NCBI GenBank assembly: GCA_036351435.1
Contig: JAZBPA010000168.1
Span: 1-20,011, forward strand
Origin: JAAUQA01 sp036351435
GTDB lineage: Bacteria > Pseudomonadota > Gammaproteobacteria > Competibacterales > Competibacteraceae
Reading direction: 5' to 3'
Length of the DNA: 20,011 bases
Position numbers and translations under genes: made by a program. Below the pieces are notes generated by a model that saw only the letters and a list, made by a program, of their open reading frames with translations, did no database searches and was not told the origin of the DNA. This document shows, piece after piece, positions 1 to 7,522 of this stretch. Numbering within the stretch: the first letter of the stretch is position 1; the number at the start of each line of letters is the position of its first letter.

Positions 1-60
1 AATCCAGAAGATGTGTATTTTCTGCTCGGGCAGCTTCAAAAATGGCATCTCTTGGAATAA
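1..60 (+). CDS. C-terminal end of an unidentified protein (cut by window edge)
   Basis: Frame 1 is open from the first base and reads NPEDVYFLLGQLQKWHLLE before a TAA at 58-60. The composition looks like a real protein tail: charged, helical, with no rare-codon run. The other plus frames give less protein-like peptides. Only 19 residues are visible, so no family can be assigned and the frame may be a chance one. If real, it converges with the acyltransferase gene on the opposite strand. Confidence 0.35.
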   Translation, partial: NPEDVYFLLGQLQKWHLLE

Positions 61-298
61 GGGCTTTTCCCGGAAAATAACGGAGTTTTATTCCCGTTTG
101 AATTCGACTATGGCCGGGTCTTGGCTGATGGTGTTTTCAGTCATCGGGCTAAGATCAACGCCTGCGGGCGAGGGGGGCACAGCCGGATGAAAGGTTCGTT
201 GGTCATTTGCGCACTTAGGAACCGAAATCAGCTCAATCAATTCTTGACTCCATTTGAAGGGAACACGTTGTCGAGGATTGATGAGCGTTATGATTCCC
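61..298. other. Intergenic stretch without a supported gene
   Basis: Between the putative gene end at 60 and the acyltransferase stop at 299 I see no convincing ORF, RNA gene or strong terminator. A short plus-strand open frame starting at 121 runs across this stretch into the acyltransferase gene, but its protein is low in quality and looks like chance. Confidence 0.4.
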
Positions 299-1399
299 TC
301 AGCGCATTTTCCTGTACGGGTATCGTTTTTTGAGTCGGTTAAGTGGCGCTTCGAGGCAGTACCAAGAAAGACTAGCCCCTGCCACAGTTACGATAGACAT
401 CAAAACAAATCCTGGCAGCCCGAATTTGAGACCGGGCATTCCAAGCCCATCAGCAATCAGGCGAACAGGGATCGCCGCGAAGTCATGCAACACATACAAA
501 CCGTAGCTGATGCGCCCAAGATATAGCATTACCGGAAACTCAAGCACTGCTTGTGTTCGCCCGGTGAATCCTACGGAAGCAGAGCCGATTAGCCATGTAA
601 ACGACAATAGCATTACGAGGCGTTCGCACGGCCATTGCCATTGAAATGGAATAGTAAAGTCAGTAGCAGACCGCATGATGAACAAGCCCAAGTACACTGG
701 AATAGCAAATACACACAGCCGAACAATGGAGCGCGTGAACATTCCTGCGGAAATACAGGCAAGCAGTGCCCCTAGCCCAAGCGCATCGAAGTTTGAATTG
801 GGGAGTACCCCTAGAAACTCGGTATTAACGTCAGTAAATGTAAGCGGCAGGAAAAAGCGAGAGAGAATCCCGATGGCAACAAGAGTAAGTACCGAATGCC
901 GAAGGTAACGCGCAGGTACGCAAAGTATCACTGCAGGCCAGAATAGATAAAATTGCTCTTCAACTGCCAGTGACCAAAAATGCGATATATGTGCATCCCA
1001 CGCTTGGTTTGAAAAAAAATAAAAGTTCGATAGATAGGTAATGTGCCAAGCTATCGTTTCCCGTATAGGCTCGATATCTAGCAGGTAGGTGGCCAGAAGC
1101 ACCGCGTAAAAGAGAGGAAAAATGCGCAGGAATCGCCGAGCATAAAATGCACGTGCCGCGAAAACCCAATTGCCGTAGGTGCGACACCGAAGCAGGATTC
1201 CCGTGATAAGGAATCCGCTAAGGACGAAGAATAGTTGCACACCACCGGGTCCCCACGGGAGACCGAAGTGATACTCTTTGGGCACCCAATGCGAATACGC
1301 GACACAGGCAACGGCTAACGCTCTGAGGCCGTCTAACTGTGGCCTGTAATTCATGGGTGCGGCAAGGGGAGCATTCACGAAATTTTGTCTTTGAGACAT
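299..1399 (-). CDS. Acyltransferase family 3 (OafA/YrhL-type) integral membrane protein
   Basis: This is a 366-residue polytopic membrane protein of the acyltransferase-3 family. These enzymes usually transfer acetyl or other acyl groups to sugars of O-antigen, exopolysaccharide or similar surface glycans from within the inner membrane. The N-terminal family signature is present: RPQLDGLRALAV followed by a conserved His, giving the R-x10-H pair at R26 and H37. About ten hydrophobic segments follow, with the LSGFLITGILL and FWSLAVEEQFYLFWP motifs typical of the family. Length is normal for the single-domain form. ATG 1399 is chosen over an in-frame TTG at 1405; neither has a good ribosome site, and Met16 of this reading is a further candidate. 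It lies 140 bp downstream of modC on the same strand, so it may have its own promoter. The substrate cannot be told from sequence. Confidence 0.9.
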   Translation of the reverse strand: MSQRQNFVNAPLAAPMNYRPQLDGLRALAVACVAYSHWVPKEYHFGLPWGPGGVQLFFVLSGFLITGILLRCRTYGNWVFAARAFYARRFLRIFPLFYAVLLATYLLDIEPIRETIAWHITYLSNFYFFSNQAWDAHISHFWSLAVEEQFYLFWPAVILCVPARYLRHSVLTLVAIGILSRFFLPLTFTDVNTEFLGVLPNSNFDALGLGALLACISAGMFTRSIVRLCVFAIPVYLGLFIMRSATDFTIPFQWQWPCERLVMLLSFTWLIGSASVGFTGRTQAVLEFPVMLYLGRISYGLYVLHDFAAIPVRLIADGLGMPGLKFGLPGFVLMSIVTVAGASLSWYCLEAPLNRLKKRYPYRKMR

Positions 1400-1538
1400 A
1401 ACCAAAAATTATTTGGTCTGTGCTCACGTTCACAATCCAGTGGATTTATAAGCACCTCGAAGAACATATTTCGGTTTTTTACGATTGCAAGGTCTCGCCA
1501 TGCCTGTGCTAGTGCAGGCGTCGGGAAAATTATTGAAT

Positions 1539-2666
1539 TTAAGGCGCAAACAACTGTTCAGAACCCGCCAGCGCATCAGTCAGAGCAACCGCTTTAATAC
1601 GAGCATAGACCAAGTCGCCTGGTTTCAAACCCAATGTATCCCAAGATTTATGAGAAATTCGGGCAAGGATATTGTCGCCTTCGCCGTTTACCCCCAATGC
1701 GATGAACACGGTAACCTGATGGGGTGCGGTAAATTCATGACTCTGAATCCTCGCCGGCAAAGAGTTGAGAATGCTGGTATCGGTGGGCGGACGGCGTCCC
1801 AGGCTAACATCGGTGGCGAGTATCTTAACCCGTCGTCTTGCTCCCAGGGTCGCAGAATCTCCCGGCACCAGGAGATACCCGGAACTTAAACGCATCTCGT
1901 TTAATCCGTACACTGGATCAACACTTTCGATTAGGCCTTCCAACACCATCGACGCTTCGGGCAGTCGTGCAAAAGGCAAATCCGGTGCAGTGAGTAATTC
2001 AGCAAGTGGCCCCGCTGCTTGAATACGACCTTCCTTGAGCAAGACCAGATAATCGGCTAAGCGCTCTACCTCGGTAAGATCGTGGCTGACGTACAGCAGC
2101 GGAATAGAAAGTCTATCGTGCAACCGTTCCAGATACGGCAGGATGTCTTCTTTACTGAATCGGTCGAGCGACGCCAACGGCTCGTCCATAAGCAGCAGTT
2201 CGGGTTGAGTCAGCAATGCTCTGCCAATCGCTACCCGCTGTCGTTCGCCGCCGGACAAATTAGCCGGTGCTCTATCCAACAGAGGCACTAGGCCAAGTAG
2301 CTCAATCACCTCCTCAAACTGCACGATACTAGAACCAGCAGCGTGCCGGTTTATCCGCCGTTGTCCGTAAGTTAAATTACGTTGTACGGACAGATGGGGG
2401 AAAAGGCTGGGTTCTTGGAAAACATAACCAATCGGACGGCGATGAGTTGGTCGGAAGGTGTGCCCATCCTGCCAAACTTCTTTACCAACACTTAAATAGC
2501 CGGGCAACCGGGTCAAGCCGGCAATGCAGCGCAATACCGTGGTTTTACCGCAACCGGAGTGGCCGAATAACGCCGTTACCCCCTGCGGTGGAGCCTGAAA
2601 ATCAACCGATAGGTTAAACTCGCCAATCGAACCGTGAAATTGCGCCGTAATGACGCCATCGCTCAC
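1539..2666 (-). CDS. modC: Molybdate ABC transporter ATP-binding protein ModC
   Basis: This is the cytoplasmic ATPase of the molybdate importer. With the GTG start at 2666 it has 375 residues. Walker A GHSGCGKTT lies at 35-43, the Q-loop Gln at 84, the ABC signature LSGGE at 137-141, Walker B LLLMDEP at 157-163 and the switch His at 195. A C-terminal molybdenum-binding TOBE/Mop domain covers about 300-370. The open frame extends 34 codons upstream into modB, but GTG 2666 overlaps the modB stop by four bases (GTGA). That is the usual translational coupling and fits the ModC family N-terminus. It is the last gene of modA-modB-modC. Presence of the Mop domain separates it from sulfate or generic ATPases. 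Confidence 0.95.
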   Translation of the reverse strand: MSDGVITAQFHGSIGEFNLSVDFQAPPQGVTALFGHSGCGKTTVLRCIAGLTRLPGYLSVGKEVWQDGHTFRPTHRRPIGYVFQEPSLFPHLSVQRNLTYGQRRINRHAAGSSIVQFEEVIELLGLVPLLDRAPANLSGGERQRVAIGRALLTQPELLLMDEPLASLDRFSKEDILPYLERLHDRLSIPLLYVSHDLTEVERLADYLVLLKEGRIQAAGPLAELLTAPDLPFARLPEASMVLEGLIESVDPVYGLNEMRLSSGYLLVPGDSATLGARRRVKILATDVSLGRRPPTDTSILNSLPARIQSHEFTAPHQVTVFIALGVNGEGDNILARISHKSWDTLGLKPGDLVYARIKAVALTDALAGSEQLFAP

Positions 2667-3328
2667 GGTGTCACCCGTCCCAGGCGTTTCTCGATAGTCA
2701 TCATCGCTAAGATGACGATGAACGCAAAGATCAGCATACCTCCGGCCAGCAGATGCGCTTGGTCCCATTGCAGGGTCTCCACGTAGTCATAAATGGCAAT
2801 CGACAGCACCTTGGTTTCACCGGGGATATTGCCGCCAATCATTAGCACCACGCCGAACTCGCCGACAGTATGGGCGAAACCGAGCACCGCGCCGGTCAGA
2901 AAACCCGGTCGTGCTAGAGGCAAGGCGACAGTGAAAAATGTATCCAATGGAGAAGCGCGTAGCGTCGCCGCGACTTCTAACGGACGGTCACCAAACGCTT
3001 CAAAAGCATTGCGGATGGGTTGCACAACGAAGGGCATGGAATAGATCACCGACCCAATCACCAAACCCTCGAACGTGAATGCTAGGGTTTGCCCGCCGAA
3101 TTGCCGCGCGATCCAACCACCCGGGCCTGAGGGTCCTAGAGCGATTAATAAATAGAAACCCAATACCGTAGGCGGGAGCACCAGCGGCAATGCGACAACA
3201 GTCGCTAGCGCCTCTTTCCACCACGCCCGTGAGCGGGCTAGCCACCAAGCCAGCGGTGTGCCGATAATGAGCAGCACAATGGTAGTGATAACCGCCAACT
3301 CAATAGTTAATAGGATGGTCTGCCACAC
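2663..3328 (-). CDS. modB: Molybdate ABC transporter permease ModB
   Basis: This is a 221-residue inner-membrane permease that forms the molybdate channel with ModC. It has the ModB family features: about five to six hydrophobic helices, the VLPPTVLGFYLL segment, and the ATPase-contact EAA-like loop around LEVAATLRASPLDTFFTVALPLARPG. The GEFGVVLMIGGNIPGETK segment is highly characteristic of molybdate permeases. The start is a GTG at 3328. Residues read in frame upstream also resemble ModB N-termini but offer no start codon. The stop overlaps modC by four bases. modA lies 45 bp upstream. Confidence 0.94.
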   Translation of the reverse strand: MWQTILLTIELAVITTIVLLIIGTPLAWWLARSRAWWKEALATVVALPLVLPPTVLGFYLLIALGPSGPGGWIARQFGGQTLAFTFEGLVIGSVIYSMPFVVQPIRNAFEAFGDRPLEVAATLRASPLDTFFTVALPLARPGFLTGAVLGFAHTVGEFGVVLMIGGNIPGETKVLSIAIYDYVETLQWDQAHLLAGGMLIFAFIVILAMMTIEKRLGRVTP

Positions 3329-3373
3329 AGCTTGGGTCTCTGCTGATGGGGTTGATGGCGTCGAAACATCCGG

Positions 3374-4138
3374 TTATTTGCTAACACCGTAGCCGTATTG
3401 CTTGATCACCGCTCTCGCCGTCGGACTTTTTAGAAATGCGAGAAAGGTTTGGCTGGCCTCGTCTTCAGCACCTCTGGTCAATAGCACGGCATCTTGGCGA
3501 ATAGCATCATAATAGTTGGTAGGTATTATCCAGCGTGACCCTTGATCTTGGTTAATAAGCTGAGACGATGCCACAAAACCAAGCTCGGCGTTGCCGGTTA
3601 CCGCAAACTGATAGGTTTGCGCAATATTATTGCCTTGCACAATTTTTGGGGCCAGAGTTTCGTAAACGTTCAGCGTTTTCATGGCTTGCACAGCGGCAGC
3701 ACCGTAGGGCGCAAAATTAGGATTAGCGATGGCAATCTTGTTGAATTGGTTGGCGGTCAAGACTTCCATGCCATTTGCCAAACTTAGGTCTTTGCTCCAC
3801 AGCACGAGTTCTCCGATAGCGTAGGTGAATCGGCTGCCGGTTACGGCGTAACCCTGCTTTTCAGCTTTGGCGGGGCGTGCTTGATCGGCTGCTAGAAATA
3901 CCTCGAAAGGGGCGGCTTGAGTGATTTGCGTGTAAATTTGGCCCGTCGAACCGAAACTGAGGGCCGCAGTATGATTGGTCTCCTGCTCGAAATGCCGAGC
4001 AATTTCTTTGGCAGCTTCAGTGAAATTCGTGGCGACCGCAACAATAGTTTCGCCAGCAAATGCGATAGGTCCTACCATCAGCCCTGACACTAACACCCCT
4101 ATTATTCGCCAGCACCATAATACCTTTAAAATCGACAT
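3374..4138 (-). CDS. modA: Molybdate-binding periplasmic protein ModA
   Basis: This is a 254-residue substrate-binding protein of the molybdate importer. A Sec signal peptide runs from 1 to about 28, with cleavage predicted after AFA and before GETIVAVATNF. The mature start VAVATNFTEAAKEI and the FGSTGQIYTQI segment (Ser/Thr that hold the oxyanion) are typical of ModA, as is NAELGFVASSQ late in the protein. The ATG at 4138 is preceded by a G-rich ribosome site (GGGTGGGTAG). It is the first gene of the mod operon, so the promoter should lie in 4139-4452. No clear ModE-type box was found there by eye. Confidence 0.94.
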   Translation of the reverse strand: MSILKVLWCWRIIGVLVSGLMVGPIAFAGETIVAVATNFTEAAKEIARHFEQETNHTAALSFGSTGQIYTQITQAAPFEVFLAADQARPAKAEKQGYAVTGSRFTYAIGELVLWSKDLSLANGMEVLTANQFNKIAIANPNFAPYGAAAVQAMKTLNVYETLAPKIVQGNNIAQTYQFAVTGNAELGFVASSQLINQDQGSRWIIPTNYYDAIRQDAVLLTRGAEDEASQTFLAFLKSPTARAVIKQYGYGVSK

Positions 4139-4452
4139 CTACCCACCCTATGCTGAAGCTAACCTTAAACGCTGTTGGGCAAATTTTGCTTCACTGTCCG
4201 ATAGCTGCAAACCGCGAACTACGCATAGCAAAAAAAAAGCCAATAGTCATATGAACGAGGCTCTCGGTAATAGAAAACGCTGTTGGATTAGTCGCGGCGG
4301 GGCGAACAACGACAGTAAGCTGAAAGCCACCTTACAGTAGCCGATGAGTTGTGGCTTCGATGTACTAAGATAGCGCAGCTGAGTCTCTACAATGAAGCAA
4401 GGCTGAGCGGATTATTGGAGACCGTAATAATCTACGGCCTCCAAAGTGGAGA
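4139..4452. promoter_or_regulatory. Upstream region of modABC with a 12-bp direct repeat
   Basis: This 314-bp gene-free region must contain the mod promoter on the minus strand and the 3' end signals of the octad-repeat gene. AAACGCTGTTGG occurs twice on the plus strand, at 4167-4178 and 4275-4286, 108 bp apart. A run of nine A lies near 4230. I found no TATATA-type ModE palindrome and no strong -35/-10 pair by eye. Confidence 0.35.
4417..4442 (-). terminator. Hairpin downstream of the octad-repeat protein gene
   Basis: Read on the minus strand, GGAGGCCGTA and TACGGTCTCC can pair over ten positions (one G-U) around a six-base loop. It begins 10 bp after the stop of the 4453-4842 gene. The bases after the stem (AATAATCC) are not a U-run, so it may stabilise the 3' end or act as a weak terminator. 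Confidence 0.45.
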
Positions 4453-4842
4453 TTATTGAGCCAATTTTTTGACCTGATCTTCAGCCGCATCCTTCATCAT
4501 CTTGTCGCCCTGCTCTTTAGCGGCATCCATCGCTGCGTCTTTGGCCATATCGGTCGCATCATCGGTACCCGGGATTGATGGCATTTCAGGCTTCGCTGAA
4601 TCTACGGATGGGAGTTTACCATCCATCCCAGCGGCATCCATCGCTTGGTCTTTCGCCATGTCAGTTGCTTGATCTTGAACACCTTCCATAGCCTTATCTT
4701 TGGCCATATCCATGGCTTTATCCTGAGCATCCCCCATAGCCGCATCAGCTGCTTTAGATACTGGATCAGAGGCCCAGATTACACCAGTATTCACCAGCAT
4801 CAGACCTACGGCAATCGTCAATAGTGGTTTTAGTAATCGCAT
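4453..4842 (-). CDS. Exported Ala/Asp/Met/Lys-rich octad-repeat protein, function unknown
   Basis: This 129-residue protein has a Sec signal peptide (1 to about 25, ending near VIWAS). The mature part is built from eight-residue units of the form D-x-A-M/T-D-x-A-K. Units stand at 33-40, 41-48, 49-56, 57-64 and 65-72, then after a Pro-containing linker (about 73-93) at 94-101, 102-109, 110-117 and 118-125. The units are expected to form long, highly charged amphipathic helices. There are no Cys residues and no enzyme motif. AGGAG lies about seven bases before the ATG, a good ribosome site. I do not recognise a named family. The composition recalls stress-type disordered or helical proteins such as LEA-like ones, but that is analogy only. 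It may be co-transcribed with the small ORF 34 bp upstream. Confidence 0.8.
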   Translation of the reverse strand: MRLLKPLLTIAVGLMLVNTGVIWASDPVSKAADAAMGDAQDKAMDMAKDKAMEGVQDQATDMAKDQAMDAAGMDGKLPSVDSAKPEMPSIPGTDDATDMAKDAAMDAAKEQGDKMMKDAAEDQVKKLAQ

Positions 4843-4876
4843 TATTTAATCTCCTACTATATTCATTATGAAGAGC

Positions 4877-5044
4877 TCAGGCAGCGCAATAAGAAACAGC
4901 TATCGACACGTGAGCCACTTTTATCATACACCCTGGTTTACCTGATCGGTCAGCAACAACAGCTGCCCGATAGACAAATGACTGCCGCGAACTATCATCG
5001 AAACAAGCCACAACTTTTTCAATAACCCGGTAGCCGTTGCTCAA
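4877..5044 (-). CDS. Possible 55-residue protein, unknown function
   Basis: An open frame on the minus strand reads SNGYRVIEKVVACFDDSSRQ and on through GCMIKVAHVSIAVSYCAA to a TGA at 4877. Its codon choice looks like the neighbouring genes and it fills an otherwise empty gap. The frame stays open to 5137, inside the glycerate kinase gene read on the other strand. A TTG at 5044, eight bases after GGGGTGA, is the start I prefer; a GTG slightly further up is possible. It ends 34 bp before the octad-repeat gene on the same strand. No known motif. It could be chance, since it is short and has no ATG. Confidence 0.4.
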   Translation of the reverse strand: MSNGYRVIEKVVACFDDSSRQSFVYRAAVVADRSGKPGCMIKVAHVSIAVSYCAA

Positions 5045-6315
5045 TGGATCATTCACCCCAAGACTTTTTGCGTGCCCTGTTTGATGCCGCAATTGCTTCA
5101 GCTCAGCCTGCTCTGTGTATTCCAGAGTATCTCCCAAAGCCTCCCAAGGGGCGCACGATTGTTATTGGCGCTGGCAAAGGATCTGCGGCAATGGCGCGGG
5201 TAGTCGAGGATCATTGGCCCGGCCCATTAACGGGTTTGGTGGTTACCCGTTACGGTTACGGGGTTCCCTGCCAACACGTTGAAATCGTCGAAGCTGCCCA
5301 TCCGGTGCCCGACGTCACTGGATTAAAAGCAGCTGAACGCATACTCCAATTGGTGCAAAGCTTAACAGCCGATGATTTAGTGCTTTGTCTGATTTCCGGT
5401 GGCGGTTCGGCGTTATTGCCGTTACCGCTTGCTGGTTTGACCCTGGATGACAAACAGAACATCAATCGCGCGTTGTTAAAGTGTGGTGCATCAATATCTG
5501 AAATGAATTGTGTGCGCCGGCATCTTTCCGGCATCAAGGGCGGACGGCTCGCCGCCGCTTGTTATCCGGCGCGAGTAGTCAATCTGTTGATCTCCGATGT
5601 GCCGGGTGACGATCCGACCAACATCGCTTCCGGTCCCACGGTCGGCGATCCGACGACCTGTGCCGATGCGCTTGCGATTGTTGATCGCTATAAAATCGAC
5701 TTACCACGAGTTGCCAGAGAACAGCTGATCAGCGGTCGCGGCGAGACGATTAAACCGGAAGATCCGCGCCTTGCCGGTATTGAGACACACTTGGTGGCAA
5801 CGCCGCAAAGGGCGCTTGAAGCGGCAGCTGCTACCGCCCGAGCGGCCAACATTCCCGCGTTCATTCTCAGCGACCGCATTGAGGGCGAAGCTCGCGATGT
5901 GGGTAATGTGTTGGCTGGCATTGCATTGCAAATCGCCGTTCGAGGACAACCGTTTGCACGTCCCTGCGTTTTACTTTCCGGCGGTGAAGCAACAGTGACA
6001 GTGCGCGGTCCGGGGCGTGGCGGACCTAACGTGGAATTTCTGTTGGCGTTGGTTGTGGCCCTTAAAGGTACGCCGGGAATTTATGCCATCGCGTGCGATA
6101 CCGATGGTGTCGATGGCATGGAAGACATCGCAGGAGCTCAGCTCACCCCGGATACTGCGGATCGTGCCTGGCAATTAGGGATCAACCCGCTGGAACGCTT
6201 GGAAGATAATGACGGGCATGGGTTCTTCAAAGCCCTGGGGGATTCGGTGATCACCGGGCCTACCCTGACTAATGTTAACGACTTTCGCGCGATTTTGATT
6301 AGCGACACCGCTTAA
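5044..6315 (+). CDS. gckA: Glycerate 2-kinase (GckA/TtuD, MOFRL family)
   Basis: This 423-residue cytoplasmic enzyme is predicted to phosphorylate D-glycerate to 2-phosphoglycerate using ATP, feeding glycolysis from glycolate, tartrate or serine-type pathways. Older annotations call the family hydroxypyruvate reductase (TtuD). The N-terminal domain shows IGAGKGSAAMA (41-51), LISGGGSALLPLPL (116-129), MNCVRRHLSGIKGGRLA (154-170) and ISDVPGDDPTNIASGPT (183-199). The C-terminal MOFRL domain has GPGRGGPNVEF, ACDTDGVDG and TGPTLTNVNDFRAIL. Length and N-terminus fit the family, supporting ATG 5044, though no strong ribosome site precedes it. It is the only plus-strand gene in its area, and its stop overlaps that of the recombinase by four bases, end to end. 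A serine-cycle role is possible but nothing nearby shows it. Confidence 0.9.
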   Translation: MDHSPQDFLRALFDAAIASAQPALCIPEYLPKPPKGRTIVIGAGKGSAAMARVVEDHWPGPLTGLVVTRYGYGVPCQHVEIVEAAHPVPDVTGLKAAERILQLVQSLTADDLVLCLISGGGSALLPLPLAGLTLDDKQNINRALLKCGASISEMNCVRRHLSGIKGGRLAAACYPARVVNLLISDVPGDDPTNIASGPTVGDPTTCADALAIVDRYKIDLPRVAREQLISGRGETIKPEDPRLAGIETHLVATPQRALEAAAATARAANIPAFILSDRIEGEARDVGNVLAGIALQIAVRGQPFARPCVLLSGGEATVTVRGPGRGGPNVEFLLALVVALKGTPGIYAIACDTDGVDGMEDIAGAQLTPDTADRAWQLGINPLERLEDNDGHGFFKALGDSVITGPTLTNVNDFRAILISDTA

Positions 6316-7304
6316 AACAACCCCGCCAGCGGATTATCGCTAAACAACCGCGCATCACGAATGTAGCGATCCAGAATCGCATTGGTCTTATGCCCGGAAA
6401 TTTTCTTGATTTGCCAGTGCGGTGCGCCGTTTAATGCTGCAGAGGTACAAAACCCTGCACGCAGGGAGTGCCCCGAATAGAGTTCCGCAGACAGGCCAAC
6501 GGCGGCACTCCTTTGCTTGACAATCACCGCTACAGCGTGGCCGGTGAGGGCTTTTCGACCGATCTGACCGTGTTTGTTAATGGGGCGAAACAGCGGTATC
6601 GGTGAATTGTCGGTTGCAGAACCAATAAATTGTTCTATCCAGGCGCGGAGCGCTTTGACCGGACAAACTGAGCCGCGCGCGAAGGGAATCCCGATGGAAC
6701 GGCCTTGCCCTTCCTGATCGGTTTTAGAGCGACGGACCGTTAAGGTGAGTCCGGGCTCACTGAATTGAACATCGGCGGTGGTCAGGGCGACTAGTTCCGA
6801 ACGGCGCAGCGCTCCGGCAAAACCAATCAACAACAAAGCCCGATCTCTTACATCGCGTGGCGAATCCCCTAAAACCCGCACGATTTGCAAAAGGTCGTCG
6901 CGTAGTGTCGGGGCTACTTGGCGTTGTGCTATACCGCGTCGATGGCGGATTCCGCGCAATACGGTTCTTACCAAATCAGTCTTAGCTGGATTTTCCAATC
7001 CCAGACTAGTGTGTGCACGCCCTACACTGACTGCCCAGCGGGCCAAACTTGCCGGTGCATGGGTTTCCCCATGGTTTGCCAAATAATCAGCCAGTTGTTC
7101 CGGTTGACAAGGTAAGTTTCCCCCCCAAGCCAAAAAACGTTGTAGATCTTCCTGATAAGCCTTACGGGTATTTTCTGCTGTGGCTGCTTGGACGTAATCA
7201 GCGACAGTGACTGTTTGGGTTAGCGCAGGGTTGGTTCGCGCTAAGATGAGCTGATTGCGGTTATTATGATTATTGTTGTGATTATCACTCATATGTTCTT
7301 TCAT
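6312..7304 (-). CDS. Tyrosine recombinase / site-specific integrase
   Basis: This 330-residue protein has an N-terminal Asn/His-rich tail (7-17), a SAM-like core-binding domain (about 35-120) and a catalytic domain. The active-site set is complete: Arg167 in GALRRSE, Lys194 in RRSKTDQ, His279 and Arg282 in GHSLRAG, His305 in SGH, and nucleophile Tyr314 in DRYIRD. The HSLRAGFCTSAAL ending is typical of a broad plasmid, transposon and island integrase group, not of IntI: the integron-specific extra helix is not seen. ATG 7304 is used; a second ATG at 7292 is equally possible. The gene faces the repeat-rich region and an A+T-rich block on its 5' side. Its own base composition resembles the rest of the window. 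Its target site is unknown. Confidence 0.92.
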   Translation of the reverse strand: MKEHMSDNHNNNHNNRNQLILARTNPALTQTVTVADYVQAATAENTRKAYQEDLQRFLAWGGNLPCQPEQLADYLANHGETHAPASLARWAVSVGRAHTSLGLENPAKTDLVRTVLRGIRHRRGIAQRQVAPTLRDDLLQIVRVLGDSPRDVRDRALLLIGFAGALRRSELVALTTADVQFSEPGLTLTVRRSKTDQEGQGRSIGIPFARGSVCPVKALRAWIEQFIGSATDNSPIPLFRPINKHGQIGRKALTGHAVAVIVKQRSAAVGLSAELYSGHSLRAGFCTSAALNGAPHWQIKKISGHKTNAILDRYIRDARLFSDNPLAGLF

Positions 7305-7334
7305 GCACTCTGAAATTTTGGGGCTTCAATAGCA

Positions 7335-7363
7335 AGTATAATAATTTTTCTAACCTTCGTTAA
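7335..7363 (-). promoter_or_regulatory. Predicted promoter of the recombinase gene
   Basis: On the minus strand TTAACG (plus positions 7358-7363) and TATACT (plus positions 7335-7340) are separated by 17 bp. They match four and five of six consensus bases. The site lies 31 bp upstream of ATG 7304, and the -35 box sits at the edge of the 14-bp inverted repeat at 7346-7388. Confidence 0.45.
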
Positions 7364-7388
7364 GGTTCAATTAGCGAAGGTTAGAAAA
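7346..7388. repeat. Perfect 14-bp inverted repeat overlapping the recombinase promoter
   Basis: TTTTCTAACCTTCG at 7346-7359 is the exact reverse complement of CGAAGGTTAGAAAA at 7375-7388, with 15 bp between. The spacer holds a further TAAGGTT that pairs with the left arm (AACCTT, CGTT, AAGGTT), so three copies of the AAGGTT core occur in 43 bp. Likely roles are an operator for autoregulation or a recombinase core site. Confidence 0.65.
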
Positions 7389-7421
7389 TCCAACTTGGAG
7401 TGAAAATGGACTTAATCAACA

Positions 7422-7440
7422 AATGATACAAAGTATCATT
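7422..7440. repeat. Perfect 8-bp palindrome with 3-bp spacer (operator-like)
   Basis: AATGATAC, AAA, GTATCATT form a perfect dyad. The half-site echoes nearby: TTGATACAAC follows at once, and GGTTGTAC and GGGTACAAA lie at 7457-7474. This looks like a cluster of binding sites for a dimeric regulator or recombinase, with no protein assigned. Confidence 0.55.
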
Positions 7441-7522
7441 GATACAACATATATGGGGTTGTACGCTTTGGGTACAAATGAGTTTGCAAGGCTTTGATCA
7501 TGAGTTGATCAACCTGATGTCA

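Noticed and set aside
121..333. 70-codon plus-strand frame overlapping the acyltransferase end
   Set aside because: Composition is not protein-like and its 3' end is antisense to a well-supported gene.
2667..2768. N-terminal extension of modC inside modB
   Set aside because: The extra 34 residues do not resemble ModC; the GTG overlapping the modB stop gives the family length and coupling.
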